From positions 1 to 43,980 of the forward strand of contig CAIJYD010000053.1 in assembly GCA_903824785.1 (NCBI GenBank): DNA of 43,980 nt. Direction: 5' to 3'. Shown here in pieces: positions 8,366 through 16,673 of the stretch. Numbering within the stretch: position 1 is the first letter of the stretch; each line of letters opens with the position of its first letter. The notes under the pieces are model-generated. The model was not told the DNA's origin. It worked only from the letters and a program-made list of their open reading frames with translations, and ran no database searches. This DNA is from an uncultured Bacteroidota bacterium (GTDB taxonomy: Bacteria > Bacteroidota > Bacteroidia > Bacteroidales > VadinHA17). Made by a program: the position numbers and the translations under genes.

Positions 8366-10081
8366 TTATGCTGCGAGAGGGATCTCATCGAGTCCATCGG
8401 AATCCTCCGATGGATTGTAGTCTTCAAGAAGAGAGTTCAGACTATCCTCGTCAAAGGATTCCTGACTCTCTGAGAGAACCCTTGTGGAAGTTTGGATATT
8501 CTTCTCATAAAGTTCCACCCCAACAAATTTGAATCCCAACAATAGAGATGTCACACCACATGAACCGGATCCCATGAAGGGATCAAAAACAACAGATTTC
8601 CTGTTCTTTGGAGTTGAAATCAATAATGGAATAACAGGTAAATTGGACGAAAATGTTGCTGGATGTTCCTCTTCACCCTCGATATGTTTTGTTCTGTTCT
8701 TGTTAAGTTGAATAGTCAAGACAGACGAAACGGATTCATCTGAAAGAACACTACGGAATTGATCATAGTTATTTTGAATATGGTGACTTACTTTACCACT
8801 GTTTTTCTCTCTACAACCACGAGTAACTTTTAGTGACTTGTCACTTTTTATCTTGATTTTCTCAAAATAGTAATCTCTCGTCTTCGAAAAGTGAAGTATC
8901 GTCTCGTACCCAGGACGGAGTCTTTTAATATTATTTGGAACCGGTTTGTTTGAAATTTTATTCCAAATGAGTCTGTCAACATACCTTACACCTCTTCTAA
9001 TTAATTCAACAGTCAACCTTTCGGTAATACCAAGACATTCACTGTCCTCATAGGTTTCCCCCAGGTTCACAAACATTGACCCTGTATTCTTTAGTTTTTC
9101 GTATCCCTTCATTAATATATCAGAGAGTCTCGTTACATAGAGATCCGGGGTTTTCTCCCAACCGAGTTCATTTGGATCATCACCATACCTTACTAACCGA
9201 TAGTAGGGAGGGGAAGTAAAAATTGTGTCAATCTCAAGATTGTCGGGGAGTTGAATTTCTTCTATATTACCCTGAAGAATTGTAAAATTCCTTTTCTCAA
9301 TCGGGTGTAGTTCAATAATGGTATGACCTTCTTTTTTCTTTTTGTCATACGAGTTTATAAGGGATTTGGTTCTTTCAAGAGGATATTTTCCATTCACAAA
9401 CCCTTCTATGATATGGGACTCATCTTCTTTCACCTTATCAAATTGAAGATTTTCAATAAGACGAATGGTCTCAAGGGTCCTGTTGACCGTAATCTCGTTA
9501 GAGATGACCCGTTCACCAAATCGATATTCAGACGGATTATACTTCTCCCAACGAAGAATATTTTCCAACGAAAACACATTATTTCTACCCCAACCCTTAC
9601 CTCCGAGGAGTGAAGAAATAAGGGAGACCCTCTTCTCTTTATCACGAAGGGGGTTCTTGTCTTGGGAGTCTATCCGTAATAATGTTTTTACCTCATTGAG
9701 TTTTTCAATGTTTGTCTTCTGTTTCCTGATTTGATGATGAATTATAAGGTCGGATAACGATAACTCCTCACTCTCCACAAAATCGATAACAAATGAGTCG
9801 ATTTCGTTTAAATTTAAACGAATCATAGAGAAAAGTCGAAGGACACCGTCAATGACAATATACTTTGATCCATCTCTCAAAACTGTGATCGGTTGTTGTT
9901 GTCCGATTGTGGAAATACTCTCAACAAGAGAGTTTATCTCACTCTCTCTGTTGGAATAATCATAAAGGGTTTTTGTAATGTCAGATACAATTACATCCTT
10001 GATGTTGATTTTCTGATTGACATCTTCTTTTTTCATAGCAGTATTTTTTTTGGTTAAAGACTGCGTCAAAGTTCGTGTCAA
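8366..10081 (-). CDS. ParB-domain / DNA methyltransferase fusion
   Basis: 571 aa. Residues ~25-120 are a ParB N-terminal (ParB/Srx-like) domain with DGVLRLFSM (78-86) at the place of the GxxR motif. The C-terminal half is a beta-class amino-methyltransferase: catalytic TSPPYY (289-294), then HPATF (473-477) and the SAM-binding FDPFMGSG (499-506). SPPY is common in N4-cytosine enzymes, but N6-adenine activity cannot be excluded. Such fusions are known from phages and mobile elements and may protect the element from host restriction or mark its own DNA. The start at 10081 was kept; Met16 (10036) fits the domain boundary equally well. The upstream gap is full of palindromes. Confidence 0.85.
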   Translation of the reverse strand: MTRTLTQSLTKKNTAMKKEDVNQKINIKDVIVSDITKTLYDYSNRESEINSLVESISTIGQQQPITVLRDGSKYIVIDGVLRLFSMIRLNLNEIDSFVIDFVESEELSLSDLIIHHQIRKQKTNIEKLNEVKTLLRIDSQDKNPLRDKEKRVSLISSLLGGKGWGRNNVFSLENILRWEKYNPSEYRFGERVISNEITVNRTLETIRLIENLQFDKVKEDESHIIEGFVNGKYPLERTKSLINSYDKKKKEGHTIIELHPIEKRNFTILQGNIEEIQLPDNLEIDTIFTSPPYYRLVRYGDDPNELGWEKTPDLYVTRLSDILMKGYEKLKNTGSMFVNLGETYEDSECLGITERLTVELIRRGVRYVDRLIWNKISNKPVPNNIKRLRPGYETILHFSKTRDYYFEKIKIKSDKSLKVTRGCREKNSGKVSHHIQNNYDQFRSVLSDESVSSVLTIQLNKNRTKHIEGEEEHPATFSSNLPVIPLLISTPKNRKSVVFDPFMGSGSCGVTSLLLGFKFVGVELYEKNIQTSTRVLSESQESFDEDSLNSLLEDYNPSEDSDGLDEIPLAA

Positions 10082-10085
10082 TATA

Positions 10086-10133
10086 TTGTAATACAGTTGA
10101 TTACAACCTTGTAATTAATAAATTGCAAGGTTG
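10086..10133. promoter_or_regulatory. Interleaved palindromes upstream of ParB-methyltransferase gene
   Basis: Within 48 bp are two perfect inverted repeats: TTGTAAT (10086-10092) with ATTACAA (10100-10106), and CAACCTTG (10104-10111) with CAAGGTTG (10126-10133). They share bases 10104-10106 and a third TTGTAAT copy starts at 10110. They begin 4 bp upstream of the ATG at 10081. This looks like an operator region, perhaps bound by the ParB domain or by the winged-helix protein encoded just upstream. Confidence 0.6.
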
Positions 10134-10166
10134 CAGAACAGAGAAATTTGTCAGCAAAGGGGGGGA

Positions 10167-11240
10167 TTATTCTTTAGGATCGATCCTAATATATTTGTCT
10201 TCCAGCCCGATTTTATATACATGAGTGCCGTCTTCGATTACCACTCTTGTTATTAGGTAAAAGTCTGCAAGTTGCTTTCCCAATAATTCTTTCAATGCCC
10301 TGTTAAGTTTTGCTTTATTGATTCCAAACGACGGATCTCCAAGTTTATTCTTATTAAACATATTATGAATAACCGAAATATCAGCAGGATGCCGGATTTC
10401 GTCATATATCTTGTAAAATTCATCTTTGTGATCACAAACGAATTTGGTTTCAACTCCTTCTTTATTTTTCAAGAAGAATATAAACAGTACCTTTTGGATA
10501 GGCCATGTTTCAAATTCTCTGTCTCCAATATTAATAGTCCGGTTAGAATTTACATGCACAATATCTGGTTTCAATTTTGAAGTAATCCTGTTTGAACTGA
10601 TGAATTCTTTCCTCAGTCCTTCAATTAGCTCAATTACATGCTGCAAAAGGAGTGGCTCTATTTTTTTTTCATTTGCTCTGGCAATACATGAATCACAGAT
10701 ATCAGCTGTACGGAGTTTGTACATAACATCTACTTTATCTGTACACATGTCGTTAATGCACCCGATTGAGGGAGCATGAATATTTGGTTCATTGTCAACA
10801 TCATCGATATTTAATTCAATCTGCGACTGGAAGATATTTTCGACAACCTCATAAGCAATACCGTATTTGTCATCATGTTTTGTATAGTACTCCCAGTCAA
10901 GGCCATAAATAAAGATATTTTTCCCTCTGAATGCACTGAACCAATCCTCATGATTGTTATTGGAAGTATTTCTTATGGAGGTTACCATGACAATGTAGTC
11001 CTCCTTAGGTAAATTATTTGAAACCCTGAAACAATGACATAAATGAAAGAATTCATCAAAGGTGAGATTCTTTATCTTTTTGGGAGTTTCGAATTTCGCA
11101 TTGTATAGGCTGATTTGTTCATAAGAGAAAGGCTCTTCATACACAAATTCAAGGTATCCTTTTGTTTGATTTAGGATATCAACTACTTCCTTTACGGTTT
11201 TTAAGGGAAATTCTGGTGTGGCAGTGATGTGGACTTTCAT
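10167..11240 (-). CDS. Unknown protein with Cys4 zinc site and C-terminal winged-helix-like domain
   Basis: 357 aa, family not identified. Cys161 and Cys166 (GCINDMC) with Cys182 and Cys185 (DICDSC) form a likely zinc site. An N-terminal alpha/beta domain of about 140 residues includes WFSAFRGKNIFIYGLDWEYY. The last ~120 residues (IGDREFETWPIQKVLFIFFL to the end) read as a winged-helix of the kind found at the C-terminus of transcriptional regulators. It is transcribed divergently from the primase-helicase across a 216-bp gap and lies 85 bp upstream of the ParB-methyltransferase gene. A regulator or phage sensor controlling both sides would fit, but this is inference. Confidence 0.6.
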   Translation of the reverse strand: MKVHITATPEFPLKTVKEVVDILNQTKGYLEFVYEEPFSYEQISLYNAKFETPKKIKNLTFDEFFHLCHCFRVSNNLPKEDYIVMVTSIRNTSNNNHEDWFSAFRGKNIFIYGLDWEYYTKHDDKYGIAYEVVENIFQSQIELNIDDVDNEPNIHAPSIGCINDMCTDKVDVMYKLRTADICDSCIARANEKKIEPLLLQHVIELIEGLRKEFISSNRITSKLKPDIVHVNSNRTINIGDREFETWPIQKVLFIFFLKNKEGVETKFVCDHKDEFYKIYDEIRHPADISVIHNMFNKNKLGDPSFGINKAKLNRALKELLGKQLADFYLITRVVIEDGTHVYKIGLEDKYIRIDPKE

Positions 11241-11404
11241 AGATTAAGGTTTTGGCAATGATAAATTTAGCAAAATTGATAATCTACCATCTGTTTAAAT
11301 TTAAATTTTTCAAAAGCCTTTTCTTTTTCAATTATTTTATTTACCATTTGCTCGAACATAGTTAATTATGATGGAATTGACCGGAGTTCATAAGATATTT
11401 TAAG

Positions 11405-11453
11405 CCTCCCGAACAAGCTGCCATCATCAGCGATATTTGGGAGGACTTTTTTT
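11405..11453 (+). terminator. Terminator-like hairpin (possible attenuator) just before the primase-helicase start
   Basis: CCTCCCGAA (11405-11413) pairs with TTTGGGAGG (11436-11444) including one G-T pair; an inner GCTG (11417-11420) pairs with CAGC (11428-11431). Seven T residues follow at 11447-11453, and the ATG is at 11457. A full intrinsic terminator placed in the leader suggests transcription attenuation of the replication gene. The rest of the divergent gap (11241-11404) shows no clear promoter or anti-terminator. Confidence 0.65.
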
Positions 11454-11456
11454 AAC

Positions 11457-13907
11457 ATGAATGCTAATGAATCAATTAATCCAAGTGAGACCAAGTATGA
11501 AATCACAATGGATCCAAGAGAATGGAGATCCAAACCGACTGAGGAAGAGAAAAAATCAATAACCAGAAACCTGACAATTCAGACAGGAATAACAATCAAT
11601 CAGTTCTCAAAACTTGTTTCTGCACCATGCAGTCATACCTGGAGCGGTGGCTTATTCAAAGGGTTTAGGTCGAATAACACATGGGAAAAACAATCAGTCT
11701 TCGCTCTGGACTTTGATAAGGGAAAAATAACCATTGAAGGAGTTTATTCCAGGTTAAAGGAACTTGGAATCGTACCCCAGCTTTGGTATTCAACCTTCTC
11801 TGATTCCCCGGAGTTGAGAAAATTCCGGGTTGTTATATTCCTTGACACCCCTATTATGGATAAAGGGATCCACAAGCTAATCATTTCATCACTTTTTTCG
11901 TTATTCCCTGAGGTTGATGATGTTTGTAAGGATGCCAGCAGGTATTTCTTCGGTGGGAAGGAATGTACAGTTGTTCACACGGATCCAGTATCAACATCTG
12001 CGTTTATTGACTCCCTGTCTATACAGATATATTCCAGTGATAGTAAATCCTTCAGGAAAGTACCTCTGGAATCCAGTTATTATAATGGATTGAAATCTGC
12101 CCAAAAATCCACATTTCTATATAATATATATACAAATGACCAGATTTGGGCAGGATGTCCCACCACACCCCCTACATCGGTTCAAGGGGTGAAAAAAGTA
12201 AAAATTGATATCGAATCAGCCAGAAAGAAGATTAAAATACTTGATGAGTTCCTTAATGGTACATGGCTGTTTCACAATCAACTGTTTGGTCTGGCGACAA
12301 ATCTGATTTATGTTGAAGGGGGATTTCAATTAATGAAAAATACGATGGAGAAATATAACGAGGAAGGAAAAGCCCAATACAACCGGAATAACTTCAACAT
12401 CCTTCCTTATGTGAACAAGGTCAATTATCATCCCATGCCAATATATTCCTTCTCCCCATATAAAGAAGATAGTGACCTGTATGACATTATTTCAACGACA
12501 AGGGAAATCAGGGGTCTCATTGAAACCATCGAACCGGTACAGAAGATGAAAATTGATGAAGCAGAAAATATAATGAAAAAGAAATATGAAGAGGTAATAA
12601 ACAGTGGCGAAACAGGTAAAATATACTTGTTTTCATTACCAACCGCAATCGGTAAAACAGAATGCTATACCGAAGCAGAAGCAACGATTGCGCTTCCCAC
12701 ACATGATTTGAAGAACGAAATCGGCCAGAGGATGAAGATAGATTATATCAAAACCCCGGATCCGATTGCCTTTGATAATGAGTCAATACATCAGAGATTA
12801 CAATATTATTATTCGATAGGTCTTCCAAAGAAAGCTATGGGGATACTATATCACATGACCAATCCGAAAAATTCTTTGTCCTACACTTCTGAGGAGAGTG
12901 AGATTGCAGGCAAATACCTGAGTGAACTTTCAGAATCACTCGATACATCAAAAACGGTGTTGACAACACACAGAAGGGCATTGTTTACAGATTTCAGGCA
13001 CAACACACTGATATTTGATGAAGATCCGATTAATTCACTTCTTGATATAAAAGAAATGGAAATCACAGATCTGTATGAATTACATCTTAGGTCTGGGAAA
13101 AAAGAACTTAGAGCTATATGTGAATACCTGGAATCTTCAATAGAGTTCGAGATAAAGGCAACACCTACATTTTCAATTGATCTTGATGAGTTAATTGAAA
13201 GCGTATCATCATCTGGTATGGCAACCAATGTTTTTGAGTTTTTCAATAGTTCCTTTTTTATCAAAACTGAAAAGAAAACCATTCACTACATTGTAAAAAG
13301 GAATTTACCTGTTGACAAGAAGATTATAATCATGTCTGCGACACTACCTGTCTATATATATCAGAAATTGTATGGAGACAGGATAGAAGTCATAGATATT
13401 CGGGATGTTGAACAGACAGGCACAGTTACACAATACACCAAATGGTCTTGTTCCCGGCATGGACTTGCCAGATATGTTGAGACCATAAGTAAAGAGGTAG
13501 GAGAGTTGCCCGTTATTACATTTAATTCCTTTGGTAAACATTTCAAAAACCCCGTTAATGATATGTATTTTGGTAATTGTAGTGGGTATGATTCACTGAA
13601 GGGTAAAGATATTGCGGTGGTAGGAACACCTCACAGGAATAATATTCAATATTTCCTGACCGCCAAGATTTTGGGTGTCGAATTCAAAACGACTGACACC
13701 ACCATGAGTCATCAAAAAATTGAATTCAATGGGTTCAGGTTTAAGTTTAACTGTTTTGATAATGAAGAACTACGGGAAATCCAGCTATCGTTGATTGAAT
13801 CGGATTTAATACAGGCAGTTGGTAGGGCAAGAACATTAAGAACTTCTGCCCATGTTGATCTGTACTCAAGTTTTCCGTTAAGGATTTCGGATGAATTCAG
13901 ATTTTAA
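11457..13907 (+). CDS. Primase-polymerase/helicase fusion, likely replication protein
   Basis: 816 aa. The N-terminal part resembles an archaeo-eukaryotic-type primase: metal-binding DFD (85-87) in FALDFDKG, then WYSTFS (110-115), KFRVVIFLD (122-130) and SRYFFGG (161-167). The C-terminal half is a superfamily 2 helicase: Walker A LPTAIGKT (394-401), motif II DEDP (521-524), motif III SATLP (627-631) and motif VI QAVGRART (786-793). Such primase-helicases start replication of plasmids and integrated elements. A terminator-like hairpin precedes the ATG and an inverted-repeat region follows the stop. The gene appears intact. Exact primase subfamily and replication role are inferred. Confidence 0.75.
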   Translation: MNANESINPSETKYEITMDPREWRSKPTEEEKKSITRNLTIQTGITINQFSKLVSAPCSHTWSGGLFKGFRSNNTWEKQSVFALDFDKGKITIEGVYSRLKELGIVPQLWYSTFSDSPELRKFRVVIFLDTPIMDKGIHKLIISSLFSLFPEVDDVCKDASRYFFGGKECTVVHTDPVSTSAFIDSLSIQIYSSDSKSFRKVPLESSYYNGLKSAQKSTFLYNIYTNDQIWAGCPTTPPTSVQGVKKVKIDIESARKKIKILDEFLNGTWLFHNQLFGLATNLIYVEGGFQLMKNTMEKYNEEGKAQYNRNNFNILPYVNKVNYHPMPIYSFSPYKEDSDLYDIISTTREIRGLIETIEPVQKMKIDEAENIMKKKYEEVINSGETGKIYLFSLPTAIGKTECYTEAEATIALPTHDLKNEIGQRMKIDYIKTPDPIAFDNESIHQRLQYYYSIGLPKKAMGILYHMTNPKNSLSYTSEESEIAGKYLSELSESLDTSKTVLTTHRRALFTDFRHNTLIFDEDPINSLLDIKEMEITDLYELHLRSGKKELRAICEYLESSIEFEIKATPTFSIDLDELIESVSSSGMATNVFEFFNSSFFIKTEKKTIHYIVKRNLPVDKKIIIMSATLPVYIYQKLYGDRIEVIDIRDVEQTGTVTQYTKWSCSRHGLARYVETISKEVGELPVITFNSFGKHFKNPVNDMYFGNCSGYDSLKGKDIAVVGTPHRNNIQYFLTAKILGVEFKTTDTTMSHQKIEFNGFRFKFNCFDNEELREIQLSLIESDLIQAVGRARTLRTSAHVDLYSSFPLRISDEFRF

Positions 13908-14210
13908 GGCCGGTGTCGATTCCCACCGATCTCATTCTAAATTGAATTCTGACAATCCTTTTTGTCGTAAAACCCAATAAGGTTTTTGAAAACATCTCAC
14001 AGTATAGCTGGACATTATGAATTTCATCTTGTGATATCAAAAACCAAGATGTCAAGAATCAAAATGCGGAAGATCCAGGCTATTCCAGACCTAAAAGGTA
14101 TTATCCTTTACGACAAACTCATTCAATATTTATTTTGAAAATGGAATTAAGATAAAAAATGAGTAAAAAGGCAGAAATTCTCTGAGATGTTTTCACTCCA
14201 ACAGATATTT
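13908..14210. repeat. Noncoding region dense in inverted repeats; candidate origin
   Basis: Perfect inverted repeats: TGAAAACATCTCA (13987-13999) with 14183-14195; TTTGTCGTAAA (13961-13971) with 14107-14117; CATCTTG (14025-14031) with 14045-14051; ACTCATT (14117-14123) with 14158-14164. The two longest pairs are interleaved, not nested. An AT-rich block lies at 14118-14180. Placement behind the primase-helicase gene suggests a replication origin, a structured RNA or an invertible segment. Confidence 0.5.
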
Positions 14211-14363
14211 ATGAATATGACCATAATGAAATCTCGTTCAATAATAATCCTAAAAGAAGATCAGGTGAAGAAGTTGGTTGATAAAATAATAATTGAGCAA
14301 ACTGAGAAGGATTGTAAAATTGAAAAACGGAATAATAATAACAACCAAAAAACTGACTCATGA
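14211..14363 (+). CDS. Small coupled protein, 50 aa, unknown
   Basis: The ATG at 14211 (alternative in-frame ATGs at 14217 and 14226) opens 50 codons. The stop TGA at 14361-14363 overlaps the ATG of the next gene (14360) as ATGA, which is the main evidence that it is real. The protein is basic and charged, SIIILKEDQVKKLVDKII followed by a Glu/Lys stretch and an Asn run near the end. No family is recognised. Coupling to the 179-aa protein suggests a pair acting together. Confidence 0.55.
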   Translation: MNMTIMKSRSIIILKEDQVKKLVDKIIIEQTEKDCKIEKRNNNNNQKTDS

Positions 14364-14899
14364 GAAAACGCGAAAGGAACTCATATTATAAGCGATTAGA
14401 TCAATACATTTCCACAATGGATGCAGATGATCAAAGGAAAGTTGACTTCGCTAAAGATTTCTTAAAAGAAAATTTTTCGATGGAAGATTTCGATGATTCC
14501 TTTCTCGATATCGAAATAATAGATACTAAAAGCTTTGTATTCTTCCTTGTTACTTTTTTAGTGGATTACCTAAGGATCTATCAACCCCCAAAAGAAAAAT
14601 TATCAACTTCTATTGGAACTATTGATTCTCCCTTACAAGAGAAGGAAATACCCGAAGAAATAATAGTGAAAGAGAAATTCAAGAGTCTTGAAGTTGAAGA
14701 TATATTCTTGCTTGAAGAACTGACTTCTGAAGATGTACAATTCATCGAAAAATTCCTACAAAAAACAAATGTGGATCTTGAGGCTGAAGTTTATTCCAAT
14801 TTTATCATAAGCACAAGCCAAATGATATACCTGATACGGAAAATTATTCAGGAGTATCGAACTTTTCTTAGTAATAGGAAGATGTCTGAGAAAGAGTAA
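14360..14899 (+). CDS. Unknown acidic helical protein
   Basis: 179 aa, not recognised. A charged N-terminal region (RKRERNSYYKRLDQYI) is followed by an aromatic, acidic helix, a hydrophobic helix (FVFFLVTFLVDYLRIY, about 56-71), a Pro/Glu-rich linker and a C-terminal helical part. The overall charge is strongly acidic. There is no signal peptide; the hydrophobic helix could be a core helix or a membrane anchor. Translation is probably coupled to the upstream 50-aa ORF. It follows the replication gene and the inverted-repeat region on the same strand, so a partner in replication or partition is possible. Confidence 0.55.
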   Translation: MRKRERNSYYKRLDQYISTMDADDQRKVDFAKDFLKENFSMEDFDDSFLDIEIIDTKSFVFFLVTFLVDYLRIYQPPKEKLSTSIGTIDSPLQEKEIPEEIIVKEKFKSLEVEDIFLLEELTSEDVQFIEKFLQKTNVDLEAEVYSNFIISTSQMIYLIRKIIQEYRTFLSNRKMSEKE

Positions 14900-14950
14900 G
14901 AAAAACTTCCCCCGGAATTGATTCGGATTCCGCTAAATAGGATGGGATAG

Positions 14951-15448
14951 TTACTGGAGAAAAGCAAAGAGAAGATAAACTGTTTCTGTTTTTTTGTTGT
15001 AATAAGTAACCACCTCACCAACCTGACTCCACTTCAGGAAAATCAAGCCTTCAACGGAATTTGTCCAGTCCGTAATACACCTGCTGGCAATGTCCTGATA
15101 TGTTTTAACATCATTACAAGAGATACTATCAATGAGGCCGACATTCCCAATCAGATTTGTTTCGGAAATAATTTTGGAGTCATATTTCCTTAAAACCTTC
15201 TCATTGATTTTTGCATCAAGGTCATCAAGCAGTAATTTTTCGTTATTCCTCATAATACACTTGTAGATTCTTTCTTGGCCTACTGTTGAACGAATAAGGG
15301 AGTAATAGAAAGCACTCTCAGTATAATCATTCATTTTATTGAAAATAACATCATTCAATGTCCTTTCATTGAAATTACTCCAATCGATGACCTGTGCATG
15401 GATTACCATCGAAGGTATCAAACACAACATGACTAAAAGGCTTCTCAT
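14951..15448 (-). CDS. Secreted protein, possibly a degenerate CAP-like domain
   Basis: 165 aa with a signal peptide (MRSLLVMLCLIPSMVIHA, cleavage probably before QV). The mature part begins LNDVIFNKMNDYTES and ends YQDIASRCITDWTNSVEG then a VVTYYNKK strand, a layout that recalls the helix and strand order of bacterial CAP/SCP domains, but the usual His and Glu residues are not seen. The CAP link is therefore tentative; otherwise it is an exported protein of unknown role. It stands alone on the minus strand and converges on the 14360 gene. Confidence 0.55.
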   Translation of the reverse strand: MRSLLVMLCLIPSMVIHAQVIDWSNFNERTLNDVIFNKMNDYTESAFYYSLIRSTVGQERIYKCIMRNNEKLLLDDLDAKINEKVLRKYDSKIISETNLIGNVGLIDSISCNDVKTYQDIASRCITDWTNSVEGLIFLKWSQVGEVVTYYNKKTETVYLLFAFLQ

Positions 15449-15895
15449 TAGGCTAATATAAGCGCTAAATTGAAATATGCTGGCAGCCAGACACTCGCAA
15501 ATTTCTTCTCCGGGGACCTGATCTGAAAGTCATTTCGCAAAATAGTGTTGATATTATCTGACTTCGAACTTCAAGAATTGTCTCATTATGTGACAATTGA
15601 CTTAGGAATAATACTCTGCCACAAAGTTTGATCTGAACCAGCCATATCAAAATATTAGTGTTATTGCGATTTGAATTACACCGGCTGGAGTCCCGGTTAT
15701 CTTCAGATCTGAAATTTCCATTCAGACAGAGAAAGTCAAGTTCACCAAATTCTCCCAATTTTGATTATTCTTAATTTGTAACACCTTAGGCTAACCTTAT
15801 GTAAACCGCTGATAATTAGCATAAATATTATTATATATATGCTGCATATACAAGTTTTTGCTGTAAATTTAGGATGCAACAATAACAGTTATTCT
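15449..15895. other. Intergenic, 447 bp, with a 7-bp inverted repeat
   Basis: AATTGTC (15576-15582) and GACAATT (15592-15598) form a perfect inverted repeat with a 9-nt spacer, a possible operator. A 97-codon minus frame here has a composition unlike a real protein and no start support, so it was not called. The stretch just before the recombinase start is very AT-rich (15820-15840). Confidence 0.3.
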
Positions 15896-16543
15896 ATGAA
15901 AAAAGTAGCCCTTTTTGTTCGTGTCTCATCAACCAACGATCGTCAAAATTATGAGAGACAGATAAACGATTTGACACAACTTGCCTCTTCTCTCAACTAC
16001 CAAATTGAGGCCGTATTCGCTGAAAAAGTATCAGGTGCAAAGAAGAACTCTGAAAGGAAAGAGTTGATGAATATGATAGAATATGTGAATACCAATCAGA
16101 TTGATAAGGTTTTATGCACTGAACTCAGCCGAATCGGCCGTGATCCGCTCCAAATATTACAATCATTGGAAATTCTGAATCAAAATAAGATTTCTCTTTA
16201 CATCCAAAATTTCAATATTGAAACTTTAACCGATGAAAAGGAAATTAATCCAATGAGCCAATTTTTGATTACAATTTTAGCGGAGGTCGCACGCATGGAA
16301 AGGAGGTCAATCGAAACCAGGCTCCAGAGTGGATATAATAATTTCCGAGCAGTTGGAGGTGTTGTTGGCCGTAAAGCTGGCTTCCGAAAAAGCAATGAGG
16401 TTATGAAGGAACAATATTGTGAAGAGATAAAGATGTTAAAGAAGGGTTACAGTTTCACCCATATAAACAAGATAACTAACACAAATAAAAACACCCTTAC
16501 CAAATTGAAAAAACTATATGTGGATGGCTCCCTTTCATCATAA
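15896..16543 (+). CDS. Serine recombinase (resolvase/invertase family)
   Basis: 215 aa from the ATG at 15896; the frame stays open upstream to 15839, but MKKVALFVRVSS matches the family start. Catalytic features: RVSS with nucleophile Ser11, ELSRIGRD with Arg79 and Arg82, then the long E helix (FLITILAEVARMERRSI, 123-139) typical of resolvases, and a C-terminal helix-turn-helix (about 170-210). The short length places it with small resolvases/invertases rather than large phage integrases. It may resolve replication dimers of the element or invert a segment; four 8-bp repeats lie directly downstream. Confidence 0.85.
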   Translation: MKKVALFVRVSSTNDRQNYERQINDLTQLASSLNYQIEAVFAEKVSGAKKNSERKELMNMIEYVNTNQIDKVLCTELSRIGRDPLQILQSLEILNQNKISLYIQNFNIETLTDEKEINPMSQFLITILAEVARMERRSIETRLQSGYNNFRAVGGVVGRKAGFRKSNEVMKEQYCEEIKMLKKGYSFTHINKITNTNKNTLTKLKKLYVDGSLSS

Positions 16544-16562
16544 TTTAATTCTTTGAGTTAAT

Positions 16563-16642
16563 ACAGGACATTTCCCATCCGTTTTGATATCCTGTTTTAA
16601 CTGATTTAGGGATTAAAATAGGACAGCCATTATTTTAGGACA
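16563..16642. repeat. Four AGGA(C/T)A octamers behind the recombinase gene
   Basis: ACAGGACA (16563-16570), its inverted form TATCCTGT (16588-16595), ATAGGACA (16618-16625) and TTAGGACA (16635-16642) lie within 80 bp. Such a cluster next to a small serine recombinase could be its recombination or regulatory site. Spacing is not that of a textbook res site. Confidence 0.35.
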
Positions 16643-16673
16643 AAATATCCTTCTTGGCACGGTGATTAATCAA

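Noticed and set aside
7680-10081. Complete restriction-modification system
   Set aside because: Two methyltransferase-type proteins but no endonuclease, specificity subunit or BREX/DISARM-type partner nearby.
15465-15758. 97-codon minus-strand frame
   Set aside because: Odd composition with many Asn/Arg/Ser, no start support, no neighbour coupling; it overlaps an inverted repeat and looks like open frame by chance.
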